This document shows, piece after piece, positions 36,788 through 48,619 of a stretch of DNA of 64,000 bases. The first letter of the stretch is position 1; each line of letters starts with the position of its first letter. Origin of the DNA: Leucaena leucocephala (taxonomy: Eukaryota > Streptophyta > Magnoliopsida > Fabales > Fabaceae). The notes under the pieces are model-generated. The model did not search any database. It was not told where the DNA came from and saw only the letters and a program-made list of their open reading frames with translations. The stretch is from the NCBI GenBank assembly GCA_037074615.1, contig CM073562.1, forward strand, positions 9,161,001 through 9,225,000. Direction: 5' to 3'. The position numbers were made by a program, and so were the translations under genes.

Positions 36788-39700
36788 TGTAACATTCTTA
36801 CCTTTATATGTCTTAGGGACCATTCAGTAGCATTTAGAACCACTTACAAGACCATAGAAGTCTATTAGCCAAATATGGAATTTTACTCTTTCTCGGGTTA
36901 CTGTTCATATGGTATTCCAGATTACGCAACGAACTTCAAAAAATCATAATTAATTCCAGAAAACTCGAAATTAAGTGGTTCAAAAAGATACATGAATATA
37001 ACATCTTGAAATTTAAGGGAAAACTAATTTCCAGACCAAATGATTAGCCAATTGATACAGTTTATTCGTTGAAGTTTACTGTTCATTTGGTCAAAAACTC
37101 TGGAAACAGTTTCTGGTTCCTTATTTTGGAAATTCATTTCTCTTGATATACACATACAAATGAAACGTTCTACCTATGAAATTAAAGCTCTAGATGTGTA
37201 CTACATGCTCATAAAATTTCTTTAAATAATTCCTTCATTTGCTAGGTCAGACTGAAGCCACAACAAAACTACTTCAGGACCTAATTTTTTACCATTTCAG
37301 TTTCCTCTCTTTTACTTTCCATAATTGTTCCAACATACATAAATAATCTCTTTTTCTTTTTCTGAATTTATATACATCATGGGGTTATACAATAATTGTT
37401 TCATGCAATCTCATCACATAAATAGATACTTTACATGGCCTTGACATACATGGAAAGTGCATAGCATATGCTAACATCTTAAATACTTCACTTTTCTTCT
37501 TCCATGCTTTAACTCTTCTCCATGCATACATTATCCATCATGCTTGACCTAAATTGGTTGGTTATGGGAGAGTGAGATTCTAGGGAATCTCAGTAGCAAA
37601 CATTACCACTTAAATATGCAAGATGGATGCTAATGCATGATATGTAATTTCATTAACTTTCTTTGATTAGTGACATGCCATCGTGCTATATACTTTTACA
37701 TAAAGTGCATGGCCATGGAAACATGTTATTCACAATACATTCAACATCATTTATCATATAACAACATCATTCAAATAACATATACATGTCAACACATAAG
37801 CATACCACATCAAGCACATAAAGAGGTAAGTTCACTACCTTGCACTTAAGCTTTTCTCTTAACCTTTAGCCCTTGCTCCCTAAATTTCCAACCATGAAGC
37901 CTTTATGTCCATCACTTCCCAACATCTTCTTGGATGTTTTATGGTCCGAAACACATTCATATTCATCACATAACTCATTAGGACTCATGAATTCCAACCA
38001 TGTTCAAGACTAACTTTGTTACACTCTTTATTGTCATAACTTTCTCTGATTTTCACTAGTCCACTTGGCTTTTGAACCAATTGATGTCTTGACTTTACAC
38101 TACACAATTTCATCTTTTGAATCCATTTATGAGCTTAGAATCATGGAATTCCAGCTCCTTCATGGCCTGCTGTACAGAACGGAACATAAGCATACAATTC
38201 TTTAAAAAATTCTCGTTTTGATTCTAATGCTTCCCATACTTGTTTCTCCACTTTACCCCACACAACTTTTCATTTTAAAACCATTGGAACCATCAAAATC
38301 ATGAAATTCCAATCATTGTTCATGTGAGTGAACAGTAACCATAAGGAATCTCAACGACTACAACCTTGAGATTTTAATGTTTCCAAGGTTCAAAACCTTA
38401 CCAATCCTACACAAAATCATCATACAAACTCAATGGAAGTATTAAACCATTGAAATTCAATTTTCTTCCCTCATGAACAGTGCAGACCGAACAGGGCACA
38501 CCATGGCAAAGTCAAGAATATCAATTTGATTCAATAACCAACCACTTAACTAGCTTGTTTAAGCTTCAATCCTATGGTTCTAACTTTAATTTCTTCTTTC
38601 CCCTTTCCTTTAAGGTATTTGGGCAGCACCACCCCTTAGAGAAAACTCAACTTTTCTCCCATTAAAACCCTAAGTTCAAGCTCCCAAATCAAAGGAAAAT
38701 AATCTCTAACTTGCTTGAACTTTGGAACCTTGAATCTTCTTTGTCTTGGCTTGAGTTTTCATTTTGCAAGAGTTTCCCCAAGGGTTCTTTGCTCATAGTT
38801 TGGCTGCAGAATTGAGGGGCTATTTATAGAAAAATTCCATGGAAAATGAATGGCCAAGATCACTTTGTACACTATTTGATCTAATGGCTCATATTTGTTC
38901 TTACATCAAGCTTCCTTTCCAAGCCAACTTGAGATAAATCCACATGACAAAAATCTTCTCCTCCCCTTGTCTTGTATGCCAAGTGTGTGGGTGTGTGGGT
39001 CCCACCATGTGCAAGCCATAATTCACACTTTATCCCTTTTTTTCCTTTTCAAAAATTCATAAATTATTCATTATTGGACTTGGGCTCCAAGACAACTCTT
39101 GGGACTTAATAGGATGCCCTATCATGAAAGTTTGGGCTGCCATAGGCCTTCCTTAGGTCCAATACATAATTGGCACAAATCCCAAGGCACTTTCCTTATA
39201 CCGATATTCTTAAAATATCTTGATTTTGAAATAAATACTAGACACCTCTTTTAATGGTTCTAATATTTTTATAAATTCATTCTAATATAAAATAAATTCC
39301 CTGTAAAGTCTCATAATTTTCTGAGACCCAGAAGTCCTGATAAAAATTCCCTACATTTCCTTTAACCCTTTATCGGTGTCCGATTTTACTTTAATTTCTC
39401 AAAGGGCATTATCGTCTTTTCAAACATCATCAGACTATTTACTGGCTCTAATTAATCATCTTTATACCATCTTACACATTTTTGGCCTGTCCAGAATGAC
39501 CAGAATACCCTCCATCCATCACTGGTACAATAGGGCATCTAGGGGCATTTTCGTAATTTTGCACTTTTCTTGGATTGCTCTGGACTCTGGCTCACATAAC
39601 TGTCTCACTACTTTATTGGGCTCACTATGGCACCATTTGGGCCTTGGTATGGGCTCCTTAGCCTTATTACCTTTATGGCACAATTCACAATAAATCTCAC

Positions 39701-40272
39701 CTGATTCTATTTATCGGGTATTTATTTCACAGTAAAATCCCGTAAGGCTTCTACAGGATTCCTTTTCTGACTCTGTCAATTTTATAAATTCTTATATTAA
39801 ATATGGGAATTTCCTATAATATCCCATCTGATTCTGATGTCTGAAGAATACTATAATAATTCTTCTGACTTCATAAATTTATATCAATTAATCGAGACCT
39901 CAAATCAAAATTTTGTGTTGCGTTAAACTGACCGGAATAATTTTGTCTATCTATTGGTAAAATTTGAGTCTCATATGATTCTGGGCATTTTTGGCCTATT
40001 TTGGCTCAACTTTTCCATAATTACATTTAGGTCATTGACTTTTTACTTAATTACATTTAAGTCCCTAAATTTTTAGAAATTACAACTTTTGGCCCAACAT
40101 TTATTTCTACTTTAACTTTTGGCCTTTCACCTTTTCTAATTTTTGTTTAGGTCGTTCTCTTTCTTCAACACTTATCTAACCTTTATTATTTCTTATGATC
40201 TTTGTCATAATTCTTTCCAAGCCTCTTTCCACTATCATTATTATACAGATAGGGAGAAATCAGGATATGACA
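36788..40272 (-). mobile_element. 3' LTR of the complete element
   Basis: On the plus strand it begins TGTAACATTC and ends AGGATATGACA. It carries the reverse-strand TATA box TATTTATA (38821-38828) and hairpin GAGATTC-TAGG-GAATCTC (37574-37591). With transcription starting about 30 bp past the TATA box, U3 is about 1.45 kb and R plus U5 about 2.0 kb. The short plus-strand ORFs at 38480-38665 and 39376-39693 run antisense and recur in the other LTR only because the LTRs are near-identical. Confidence 0.96.
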
Positions 40273-40286
40273 TTTCTACCCCCCTT
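40273..40286 (-). promoter_or_regulatory. Polypurine tract of the complete element
   Basis: On the minus strand AAGGGGGGTAGAAA directly precedes the 3' LTR start TGTCATATCC. This is the plus-strand DNA primer site and, with the PBS at the other end, fixes the sense strand. Confidence 0.88.
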
Positions 40287-40908
40287 AAAATAAATTTTGT
40301 CCTCAAAATTTAGTCAACATCTCAGTCAATAATTGGGGTATCTATCTCTTAAAATAGACATCTTAGCGGAGTACTTTTCATATCCGCATTTCTTCATATT
40401 TTTTACTATCGTCATTCTTCTATTCTGAATCAACTCAATCAGAGTTGAACTCCAGTTCATTCTATTACTTTCTTACTACGCATCTATCTGCATATGGACT
40501 TCTCACTATACTGGACTTGTGAGTAGTGTCCATTTCTTTCATGTCAAACTCCCTCGAATACTGCTATATTATGGAGCTTCTACTAACTATTCATCATATT
40601 TCTTAGTACAATCACTTATTGCTCATTTGAGTATCTAGCGGAATTCTCTGAATATCCGCAACCTTTAACTTTTATTCTTATATCATCATACATTCTTATC
40701 ATCTTTAAAAACTCATCATAATACAGAGAGAGGACTTATATCATTATTCTTTCTTTCATTGCTCTACTGCTAAACAGGAGCACATAGGAGCATATAGGAG
40801 CATATCCTCTAACATGCATAATGCCTGGCCAATATATTGCAGGATTACATACCTGCCCATGAATGCAAAGCTCTAACATCGGAGCTCAAGCATTCCTTCT
40901 CTTAATAT

Positions 40909-40980
40909 GCACAGCTCTAACACTCGGAGCTTGCACAGCTCTAACACTCAGAGCTTGTACTACTCTAACATTCGGAGCTT
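40909..40980. repeat. 24-bp tandem repeat, three units, each an inverted repeat
   Basis: Units GCACAGCTCTAACACTCGGAGCTT at 40909-40932, 40933-40956 and 40957-40980 differ by a few bases. Each contains AGCTC...GAGCT and could fold. A degenerate extra copy (AGCTCTAACATCGGAGCT) lies at about 40869-40886. Confidence 0.88.
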
Positions 40981-41391
40981 TAGCATATTCTGTAAACATC
41001 ACATAATGTACCGTAACATAAGGCCTGTCATTCTATGCAAGGAGTGGAAGCTCTCAAAGCTCTCATTTTCTCTTTCACATATAGCTCATCATTCAAACAT
41101 CTTATCTTTTCCCGAACGGAAGCCTCTCTATCTGTTTACAAAGCAAGCTATACAGCCGCTTCTCAAGGCATATCTTCTTATTTTGTATCTTTCATGACAT
41201 AAAATGTCATATTTGTATAAATCTGGCTATATCATAGTTCATCTTTCAAATTCATTTCATTTGGACTTGACATAAGGGTTCTAGTCTCTTACTGTTCATA
41301 ACCCTTTATGGCCTTTCATAGCTCTTTCTATCATTTTACATAGTTCTGTGCACATATGCCAAATTTCTATGGCATTCATACCTTTTTCATT

Positions 41392-41500
41392 ACTTCCCAG
41401 GAGGTCACCCATGATTGGGCTACTCTCGCCTGAGCACGCTTAACTGAAATGTGTAGATAAAAATCTGAAGCATTGGTGCTAACAGGCTCAAATCATGGTA
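41392..41500 (-). pseudogene. 5S rRNA-like sequence inside the retrotransposon
   Basis: On the minus strand, positions 41446-41392 read CAGTTAAGCGTGCTC, GGCGAGAGTAG and GGGTGACCTCCTGGGAAGT in order. By eye this agrees with plant 5S rRNA at about 48 of 55 bases. The A-box and C-box parts of the internal pol III promoter are almost intact, and the changes cluster in the intermediate element between them. The 5' half is weaker but collinear (AGCACCAATGC for AGCACTAATGC, then GAT...ATC). The 3' tail is not conserved. It has element sense and lies about 1.1 kb inside the 3' LTR. It will not make ordinary 5S rRNA; whether the pol III boxes are used is unknown. Cassandra elements carry 5S promoters in their LTRs, but here it is internal. 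Confidence 0.82.
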
Positions 41501-44402
41501 TTCTACTATCTGAGACCCATCTTATACTATCTCTCTTGGGTCTATCTGGCCTTCTAATCTCTTTGTCCTGATATGGAGGATCTACTTACCTTTATTTGTA
41601 GCCTTTGTAATCTCATCGTAAGGATCTCTTTATTCTCATTTGACCCTTTCTCATATCTTATAAAACATTCTCACAAATCCTTGTAACTCAGGATTAACAA
41701 CTTTAACTTTGATCACTGAGTTCCTGTTACGTGTAAGAAGATTCTGAGTTCAGTTCCTAATAGTAATAAGGCTATCTGAAACTAATATCATGGGTACTCT
41801 CTCTGTTATGAGTTAACTAACTTGTGAAGCTTCTATACCTTAACTTTTCCTTGGTATTCGTCCTTCCAAAGACATACTGTACTTATGGCTCATTACTTTC
41901 TTGCTCTAGGCTTGGTCTACTGCGACCCTCGGGGATCTACTATGATCAACCCTAAGCCTTTCAGGATCTAACTGCGACCCTGTGAGCCATACTAGGATCT
42001 AACTGCAATCCTCCAGAATCTACTGGATTCTGTTGTACTATATTCTCATCTCTGGAAGACCTAAACCAACGGATAAAGTTACAAGGTTAGTCACTTCCAC
42101 ATAGTTGTTAACTCCACAGATAATTCCCCAAAAATGATTACAGAAATCAATATTATCTATTAGGACTTGACTCATTGCCTCTATCACTCAGGAACTTCAT
42201 ATACCATTGTCATCTTTATAACTTTGTTACATTTAACATTGCAGGGAGCTACACAAGCTCTACCATGCACATATCTATCATCATCTATTTATCTCATTAG
42301 AGGGACTTTACTCTATTGCAAGAGCAATCTAGCTCTATTGCAAAAACATTAACTTATATTACTTAAAAACTGCTCTTTCTTAGAGCCGTATCATCTTTCA
42401 TAACTGCGTCTCATTTCCTTTCATCTATCTTATTCCTACTGAAGGGATATGTCCTGAGTATCATAATCATTTATCTATAGACTCACTACTAATCTTCATC
42501 TTTAATCTCATTCTCTATCCCATTGACTATCATAGTCTCATCATAAATTCTCTTTCTATCTTCTGAGAATCAAGTAGCTAACTTTCTAGTTTAGCACTTT
42601 GCTATTGCTTCATTCTTGCTAAGTTGAATTATTTAATTGCATGTCATAGGGCATGGGAGCAACATAACTTTCTCATCTGGTATACTCTACCCAGTACATA
42701 CTGCATAAGGGGAGTATTCATTTATCATAGCATACTCAACATGCATAATATGCAAGTATATGCAATCAATTAAGCATTCTCTAGTATGTGTGTCATCACA
42801 TGACAACTACAATAAGATGCAATTTTGTTATTATAACTTATGGCAACATAAGCCATGCATCATTACATAGTTTGCTTAACCATCCCTCATACTCACATTG
42901 CCATTAAGCAATTAACTAGGTAGACTTTAAAATATTTTGTCCCTTTATCACCTTAACTGCTAGGTCTTGATCATCTATTCAGGTACCTGAGTCATTTACT
43001 TGTTTCACTTAGGCTGCCACATTACCCTCTTATTAGGGTATAGACTCAACCCTTCTTTACTCTTTCTTATATAGGGAATAGGGGAGTCACCTTACCTTTA
43101 AATCTGTGGCTACTTTACTTTCTTTAAACCTCATAAACTTCTTTCTCTTAGCTTACATATATCTTTTCCTACTAACCCTCAAACAATTTATGAGGCAATT
43201 TATCTTTAGCTTACATCTCCAATATCCTATTTATTTATTTAGGAATCGGAGATAGCTTATCATATCAGGCTATCTTATCATAACATTTCTCATTGCCTGT
43301 AAGACTTTTATGTCTCTAACCTGAAGGATTTATGTGTCCTTGGACTCACTGTAATCTATCTATAATCCATAACTAAGTCAGCTGTCTTCTTTCAGCTAAC
43401 TGAGGAAAGGTTTGGTTCCTATCTTTATGCCATTCGAACTTTTAAGTTTTCCCTAATCCTCCTGTATTACTAACAGGCGAGAAAGTAACTCTTATTAAGC
43501 CTCAAGGTTCATATGATTGAACTTGATTAAGTATCCATCAAAAGGGTCCTCTTTCCTTTGCTCTAACTCTTAACTTCATGCTCACCTCTATCTAATTGAG
43601 AGGAATGCTTCTTTTAAACTTTTTGAGAAAAACTTCTCAAGTGAGCGGATCACTCTCCATCTCGTATAGAGTAACTTTTATATCTCTCTGTATCTCTTAC
43701 CTCTTTCTGTCTATCAGTCTCAGTCTACTCTGGATTAGACTGTGATTCTTTTTTAGTCTTCCTCTAGATCCTGACCAATTCAGGTCACTTGAATCTCATT
43801 CATCACTTAACATTACTATTTATGTTCTCTAGGGTAGAGCGTTAGGTTACTATCTCTTCGTGATAGAATCCCTTTGCTTTGGGAACATTAACTTTCTATC
43901 TATTAACCATCATGTCTTTATCCTCAAGCCATGTATTAGACCATTCTTAGGCAAGTCTCATTCTAACTTCTCATTATTCTTTTCTGTAAAGACTAGCTGC
44001 ACAAAGTCTTTCGTACTGTAGATCAACTCTTGATGATCATACGGAGGATCTACTGTTGAACCTCTTCTTAAACTGATCTTTCATATCTTAGTGCATCGTA
44101 CAGTCTAGCTTGCCTACACTCTATGCTAAACGTCTAACTGATAACCTTCAGTGAGGTTAGCATCTTTAGTCTTATGACTCTTGACTTACTATCATCTCAT
44201 ACCAGTCCTCTAAAGTATATTAGGTTAATGCCCTCTACTGGATGTCTGTTTATCATTCCTGTTATGGCATTGAGGAATTGCAAATAACTAACTGTTCTTA
44301 ATCTATACTTTTGTCCATCCCTTGACCTAGACTGAGTAATTCACTCTCCACAGCTTTCTTCAGACCAATATGGTCAACACTATCTGTCTTTAATGAAGAA
44401 GG

Positions 44403-44960
44403 CTAGGGTTGACTAGGATTAGGAACATCCCACTGATCTTTCTCTATAAAGTCACATATTCTTGGAATTTGGGAATGGACAAGAACTATCATTAACTCTG
44501 ACTGGATATTTGAATTAGGGGGCTGTTGTATCTTAATTATCTTAAATCTATCTTCAAACTCTGGTATAGGAGGAATAATATATGGTATACCCATAATCTA
44601 GTACCAATACTCAGCTTCCTCAGCCGTAATCTATCATCTCGTAAAAGGGGTAAAGCTTATATCAGGGTTAGAGGGCATTCCAACAAACTTATACCGTATA
44701 GAGTCACTAGACTCAACATCATATGGTGCATTCACGGCTTCAGAATGAATCTCTATATCACCTCTAGACTGCAGGGTTAAGTCTACAGAAATGTCTATGG
44801 GACATTCCACTATAGATTTTCCTGACTGATCCCCTAAACTCTCATCTGGACTCTCTTTATTGTCTAAGGGATGTGGATATATATCATCTTCATATATCAC
44901 TATTGGTCTAGAGTCTCCCTTATTAACTGAAGCCTCTGACTTAACCTTATGGAATCTCAT
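44403..44960 (-). pseudogene. Decayed ORF in gag position, unknown
   Basis: Two minus-strand frames, 44960-44634 (108 codons) and 44594-44403 (63 codons), are in the same phase, separated by three stops within 14 codons (TGA TAG ... TAG), so they look like one disrupted frame of about 185 codons. It begins about 160 bp inside the PBS, where gag would start. The composition is acidic and polar (IVIYEDDIYPHPLDNKE, then PPIPEFEDRFKI). I recognise no capsid motif or zinc knuckle. Confidence 0.4.
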
Positions 44961-45119
44961 ATATATTCCTGCAACATTTGCTTAACTAAGCAATGTTAAC
45001 AATCCCATAATATACCATAACTTAACCAAATACTTACTATTTAGAGTTAGGGCCTGGGAATAATCTCATATGAGTCCATAAATAATCTATTCATAGCATT
45101 TCTTAAGCCATAATCCTAT

Positions 45120-45131
45120 GCTCTGATACCA
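45120..45131 (-). promoter_or_regulatory. Primer-binding site (initiator tRNA-Met)
   Basis: The minus strand reads TGGTATCAGAGC, a perfect match to the canonical complement of the 3' end of plant initiator tRNA-Met, three bases after the 5' LTR terminus TTACA. Confidence 0.95.
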
Positions 45132-45134
45132 CAA

Positions 45135-48100
45135 TGTAACATTCTTACCTTTATATGTCTTAGGGACCATTCAGTAGCATTTAGAACCACTTACAAGACC
45201 ATAGAAGTCTATTAGCCAAATATAGAATTTTACTCTTTCTCGGGTTACTGTTCATATGGTATTTCAGATTACGTAACGAACTTCAAAAAATCATAATTAA
45301 TTCCAGAAAACTCGAACTTAAGTGGTTCAAAAAGATACATGAATATAACATCTTGAAATTTAAGGGAAAACTAATTTCCAGACCAAATGATTAGCCAATT
45401 GATACAGTTTATTCGTTAAAGTTTACTGTTCATTTGGTCAAAAACTCTGGAAACAGTTTCTGGTTCCTTATTTTGGAAATTCATTTCTCTTGATATACAC
45501 ATACAAATGAAACGTTCTACCTATGAAATTAAAGCTCTAGATGTGTACTACATGCTCATAAAATTTCTTTAAATAATTCCTTCATTTGCTAGGTCAGACT
45601 GAAGCCACAACAAAACTACTTCAGGACCTAATTTTTTACCATTTCAGTTTCCTCTCTTTTACTTTCCATAATTGTTCCAACATACATAAATAATCTCTTT
45701 TTCTTTTTCTGAATTTATATACATCATGGGGTTATACAATAATTGTTTCATACAATCTCATCACATAAATAGATACTTTACATGGCCTTAACATACATGG
45801 AAAGTGCATAGCATATGCTAACATCTTAAATACTTCACTTTTCTTCTTCCATGCTTTAACTCTTCTCCATGCATACATTATCCATCATGCTTGACCTAAA
45901 TTGGTTGGTTATGGGAGAGTGAGATTCTAGGGAATCTCAGTAGCAAACATTACCACTTAAATATGCAAGATGGATGCTAATGCATGATATGTAATTTCAT
46001 TAACTTTCTTTGATTAGTGACATGCCATCGTGCTATATACTTTTACATAAAGTGCATGGCCATGGAAACATGTTATTCACAATACATTCAACATCATTTA
46101 TCATATAACAACATCATTCAAATAACATATACATGTCAACACATAAGCATACCACATCAAGCACATAAAGAGGTAAGTTCACTACCTTGCACTTAAGCTT
46201 TTCTCTTAACCTTTAGCCCTTGCTCCCTAAATTTCCAACCATGAAGCCTTTATGTCCATCACTTCCCAACATCTTCTTGGATGTTTTATGGTCCGAAACA
46301 CATTCATATTCATCACATAACTCATTAGGACTCATGAATTCCAACCATGTTCAAGACTAACTTTGTTACACTCTTTATTGTCATAACTTTCTCTGATTTT
46401 CACTAGTCCACTTGGCTTTTGAACCAATTGATGTCTTGACTTTACACTACACAATTTCATCTTTTGAATCCATTTATGAGCTTAGAATCATGGAATTCCA
46501 GCTCCTTCATGGCCTGCTGTACAGAACGGAACATAAGCATACAATTCTTTAAAAAATTCTCGTTTTGATTCTAATGCTTCCCATACTTGTTTCTCCACTT
46601 TACCCCACACAACTTTTCATTTTAAAACCATTAGAACCATCAAAATCATGAAATTCCAATCATTGTTCATGCGAGTGAACAGTAACCATAAGGAATCTCA
46701 ACGACTACAACCTTGAGATTTTAATGTTTCCAAGGTTCAAAACCTTACCAATCCTACACAAAATCATCATACAAACTCAATGGAAGTATTAAACCATTGA
46801 AATTCAATTTTCTTCCCTCATGAACAGTGCAGACCGAACAGGGCACACCATGGCAAAGTCAAGAATATCAATTTGATTCAATAACCAACCACTTAACTAG
46901 CTTGTTTAAGCTTCAATCCTATGGTTCTAACTTTAATTTCTTCTTTCCCCTTTCCTTTAAGGTATTTGGGCAGCACCACCCCTTAGAGAAAACTCAACTT
47001 TTCTCCCATTAAAACCCTAAGTTCAAGCTCCCAAATCAAAGGAAAATAATCTCTAACTTGCTTGAACTTTGGAACCTTGAATCTTCTTTGTCTTGGCTTG
47101 AGTTTTCATTTTGCAAGAGTTTCCCCAAGGGTTCTTTGCTCATAGTTTGGCTGCAGAATTGAGGGGCTATTTATAGAAAAATTCCATGGAAAATGAATGG
47201 CCAAGATCACTTTGTACACTATTTGATCTAATGGCTCATATTTGTTCTTACATCAAGCTTCCTTTCCAAGCCAACTTGAGATAAATCCACATGACAAAAA
47301 TCTTCTCCTCCCCTTGTCTTGTATGCCAAGTGTGTGGGTGTGTGGGTCCCACCATGTGCAAGCCATAATTCACACTTTATCCCTTTTTTTCCTTTTCAAA
47401 AATTCATAAATTATTCATTATTGGACTTGGGCTCCAAGACAACTCTTGGGACTTAATAGGATGCCCTAGCATGAAAGTTTGGGCTGCCATAGGCCTTCCT
47501 TAGGTCCAATACATAATTGGCACAAATCCCAAGGCACTTTCCTTATACCGATATTCTTAAAATATCTTGATTTTGAAATAAATACTAGACACCTCTTTTA
47601 ATGGTTCTAATATTTTTATAAATTCATTCTAATATAAAATAAATTCCCTGTAAAGTCTCATAATTTTCTGAGACCCAGAAGTCCTGATAAAAATTCCCTA
47701 CATTTCCTTTAACCCTTTATCGGTGTCCGATTTTACTTTAATTTCTCAAAGGGCATTATCGTCTTTTCAAACATCATCAGACTATTTACTGGCTCTAATT
47801 AATCATCTTTATACCATCTTACACATTTTTGGCCTGTCCAGAATGACCAGAATACCCTCCATCCATCACTGGTACAATAGGGCATCTAGGGGCATTTTCG
47901 TAATTTTGCACTTTTCTTGGATTGCTCTGGACTCTGGCCCACATAACTGTCTCACTACTTTATTGGGCTCACTATGGCACCATTTGGGCCTTGGTATGGG
48001 CTCCTTAGCCTTATTACCTTTATGGTACAATTCACAATAAATCTAACCTGATTCTATTTATCGGGTATTTATTTCACAGTAAAATCCCGTAAGGCTTCTA

Positions 48101-48619
48101 CAGGATTCCTTTTCTGACTCTGTCAATTTTATAAATTCTTATATTAAATATGAGAATTTCCTATAATATCCCATCTGATTCTGATGTCTGAAGAATACTA
48201 TAATAATTCTTCTGACTTCATAAATTTATATCAATTAATCGAGACCTCAAATCAAAATTTTGTGTTGCGTTAAACTGACCGGAATAATTTTGTCTATCTA
48301 TTGGTAAAATTTGAGTCTCATATGATTCTGGGCATTTTTGGCCTATTTTGGCTCAACTTTTCCATAATTACATTTAGGTCATTGACTTTTTACTTAATTA
48401 CATTTAAGTCCCTAAATTTTTAGAAATTACAACTTTTGGCCCAACATTTATTTCTACTTTAACTTTTGGCCTTTCACCTTTTCTAATTTTTGTTTAGGTC
48501 GTTCTCTTTCTTCAACACTTATCTAACCTTTATTATTTCTTATGATCTTCGTCATAATTCTTTCCAAGCCTCTTTCCACTATCATTATTATACAGATAGG
48601 GAGAAATCAGGATATGACA
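45135..48619 (-). mobile_element. 5' LTR of the complete element
   Basis: Same length as the 3' LTR and offset by 8347 bp. It has the TATA box at 47168-47175 (minus-sense TATAAATA) and the hairpin at 45921-45938. As the promoter-bearing copy it would start transcription near 47140, reading leftward. Both LTRs lack about 25 bp containing the splice-donor-like AAAGGTAAGC that older family members keep. Confidence 0.95.

Larger units (their letters stand above)
40273..45134 (-). mobile_element. Internal region of the complete element, no recognisable pol
   Basis: 4862 bp on the minus strand, without any gag-pol motif I can identify. It contains a 24-bp tandem repeat (40909-40980), a 5S rRNA-like segment (41392-41500), recurrent GGATCTACTGCGACCC-like phrases (about 41930-42030) and a decayed frame downstream of the PBS (44403-44960). 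Pyrimidine richness on the plus strand is marked. It may be a once-coding interior now beyond recognition or a replaced, non-coding one. Confidence 0.75.
36788..48619 (-). mobile_element. Complete non-autonomous LTR retrotransposon (LARD-like), TSD GCTTA
   Basis: Two 3485-bp direct repeats (36788-40272 and 45135-48619) bound a 4862-bp interior. GCTTA flanks the whole 11,832-bp unit (36783-36787 and 48620-48624), so it is a single intact insertion. The PBS on the minus strand next to the right LTR and the purine tract next to the left LTR show the sense strand is minus. By eye the LTRs differ at about 15 substitutions with no length change (about 99.6% identity), so the insertion is young. The interior has no recognisable protease, RT, RNase H or integrase. 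Long LTRs plus a non-coding interior fit a large retrotransposon derivative moved by an autonomous partner. It sits inside the copia env-like ORF. Confidence 0.96.

Noticed and set aside
38480..38665. 61-codon ORF repeated exactly at 46827-47012
   Set aside because: Same reason: antisense LTR sequence duplicated by the element's structure.
39376..39693. 105-codon plus-strand ORF, repeated almost identically at 47723-48040
   Set aside because: Both lie at the same offset in the two near-identical LTRs and are antisense to the element. Older LTR copies do not keep the frame. Repetition here reflects LTR duplication and not protein conservation.
41392..41500. Functional 5S rRNA gene
   Set aside because: The 3' tail is not conserved, the intermediate element is changed and the first 40 bases are degraded. 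Kept as 5S-like.
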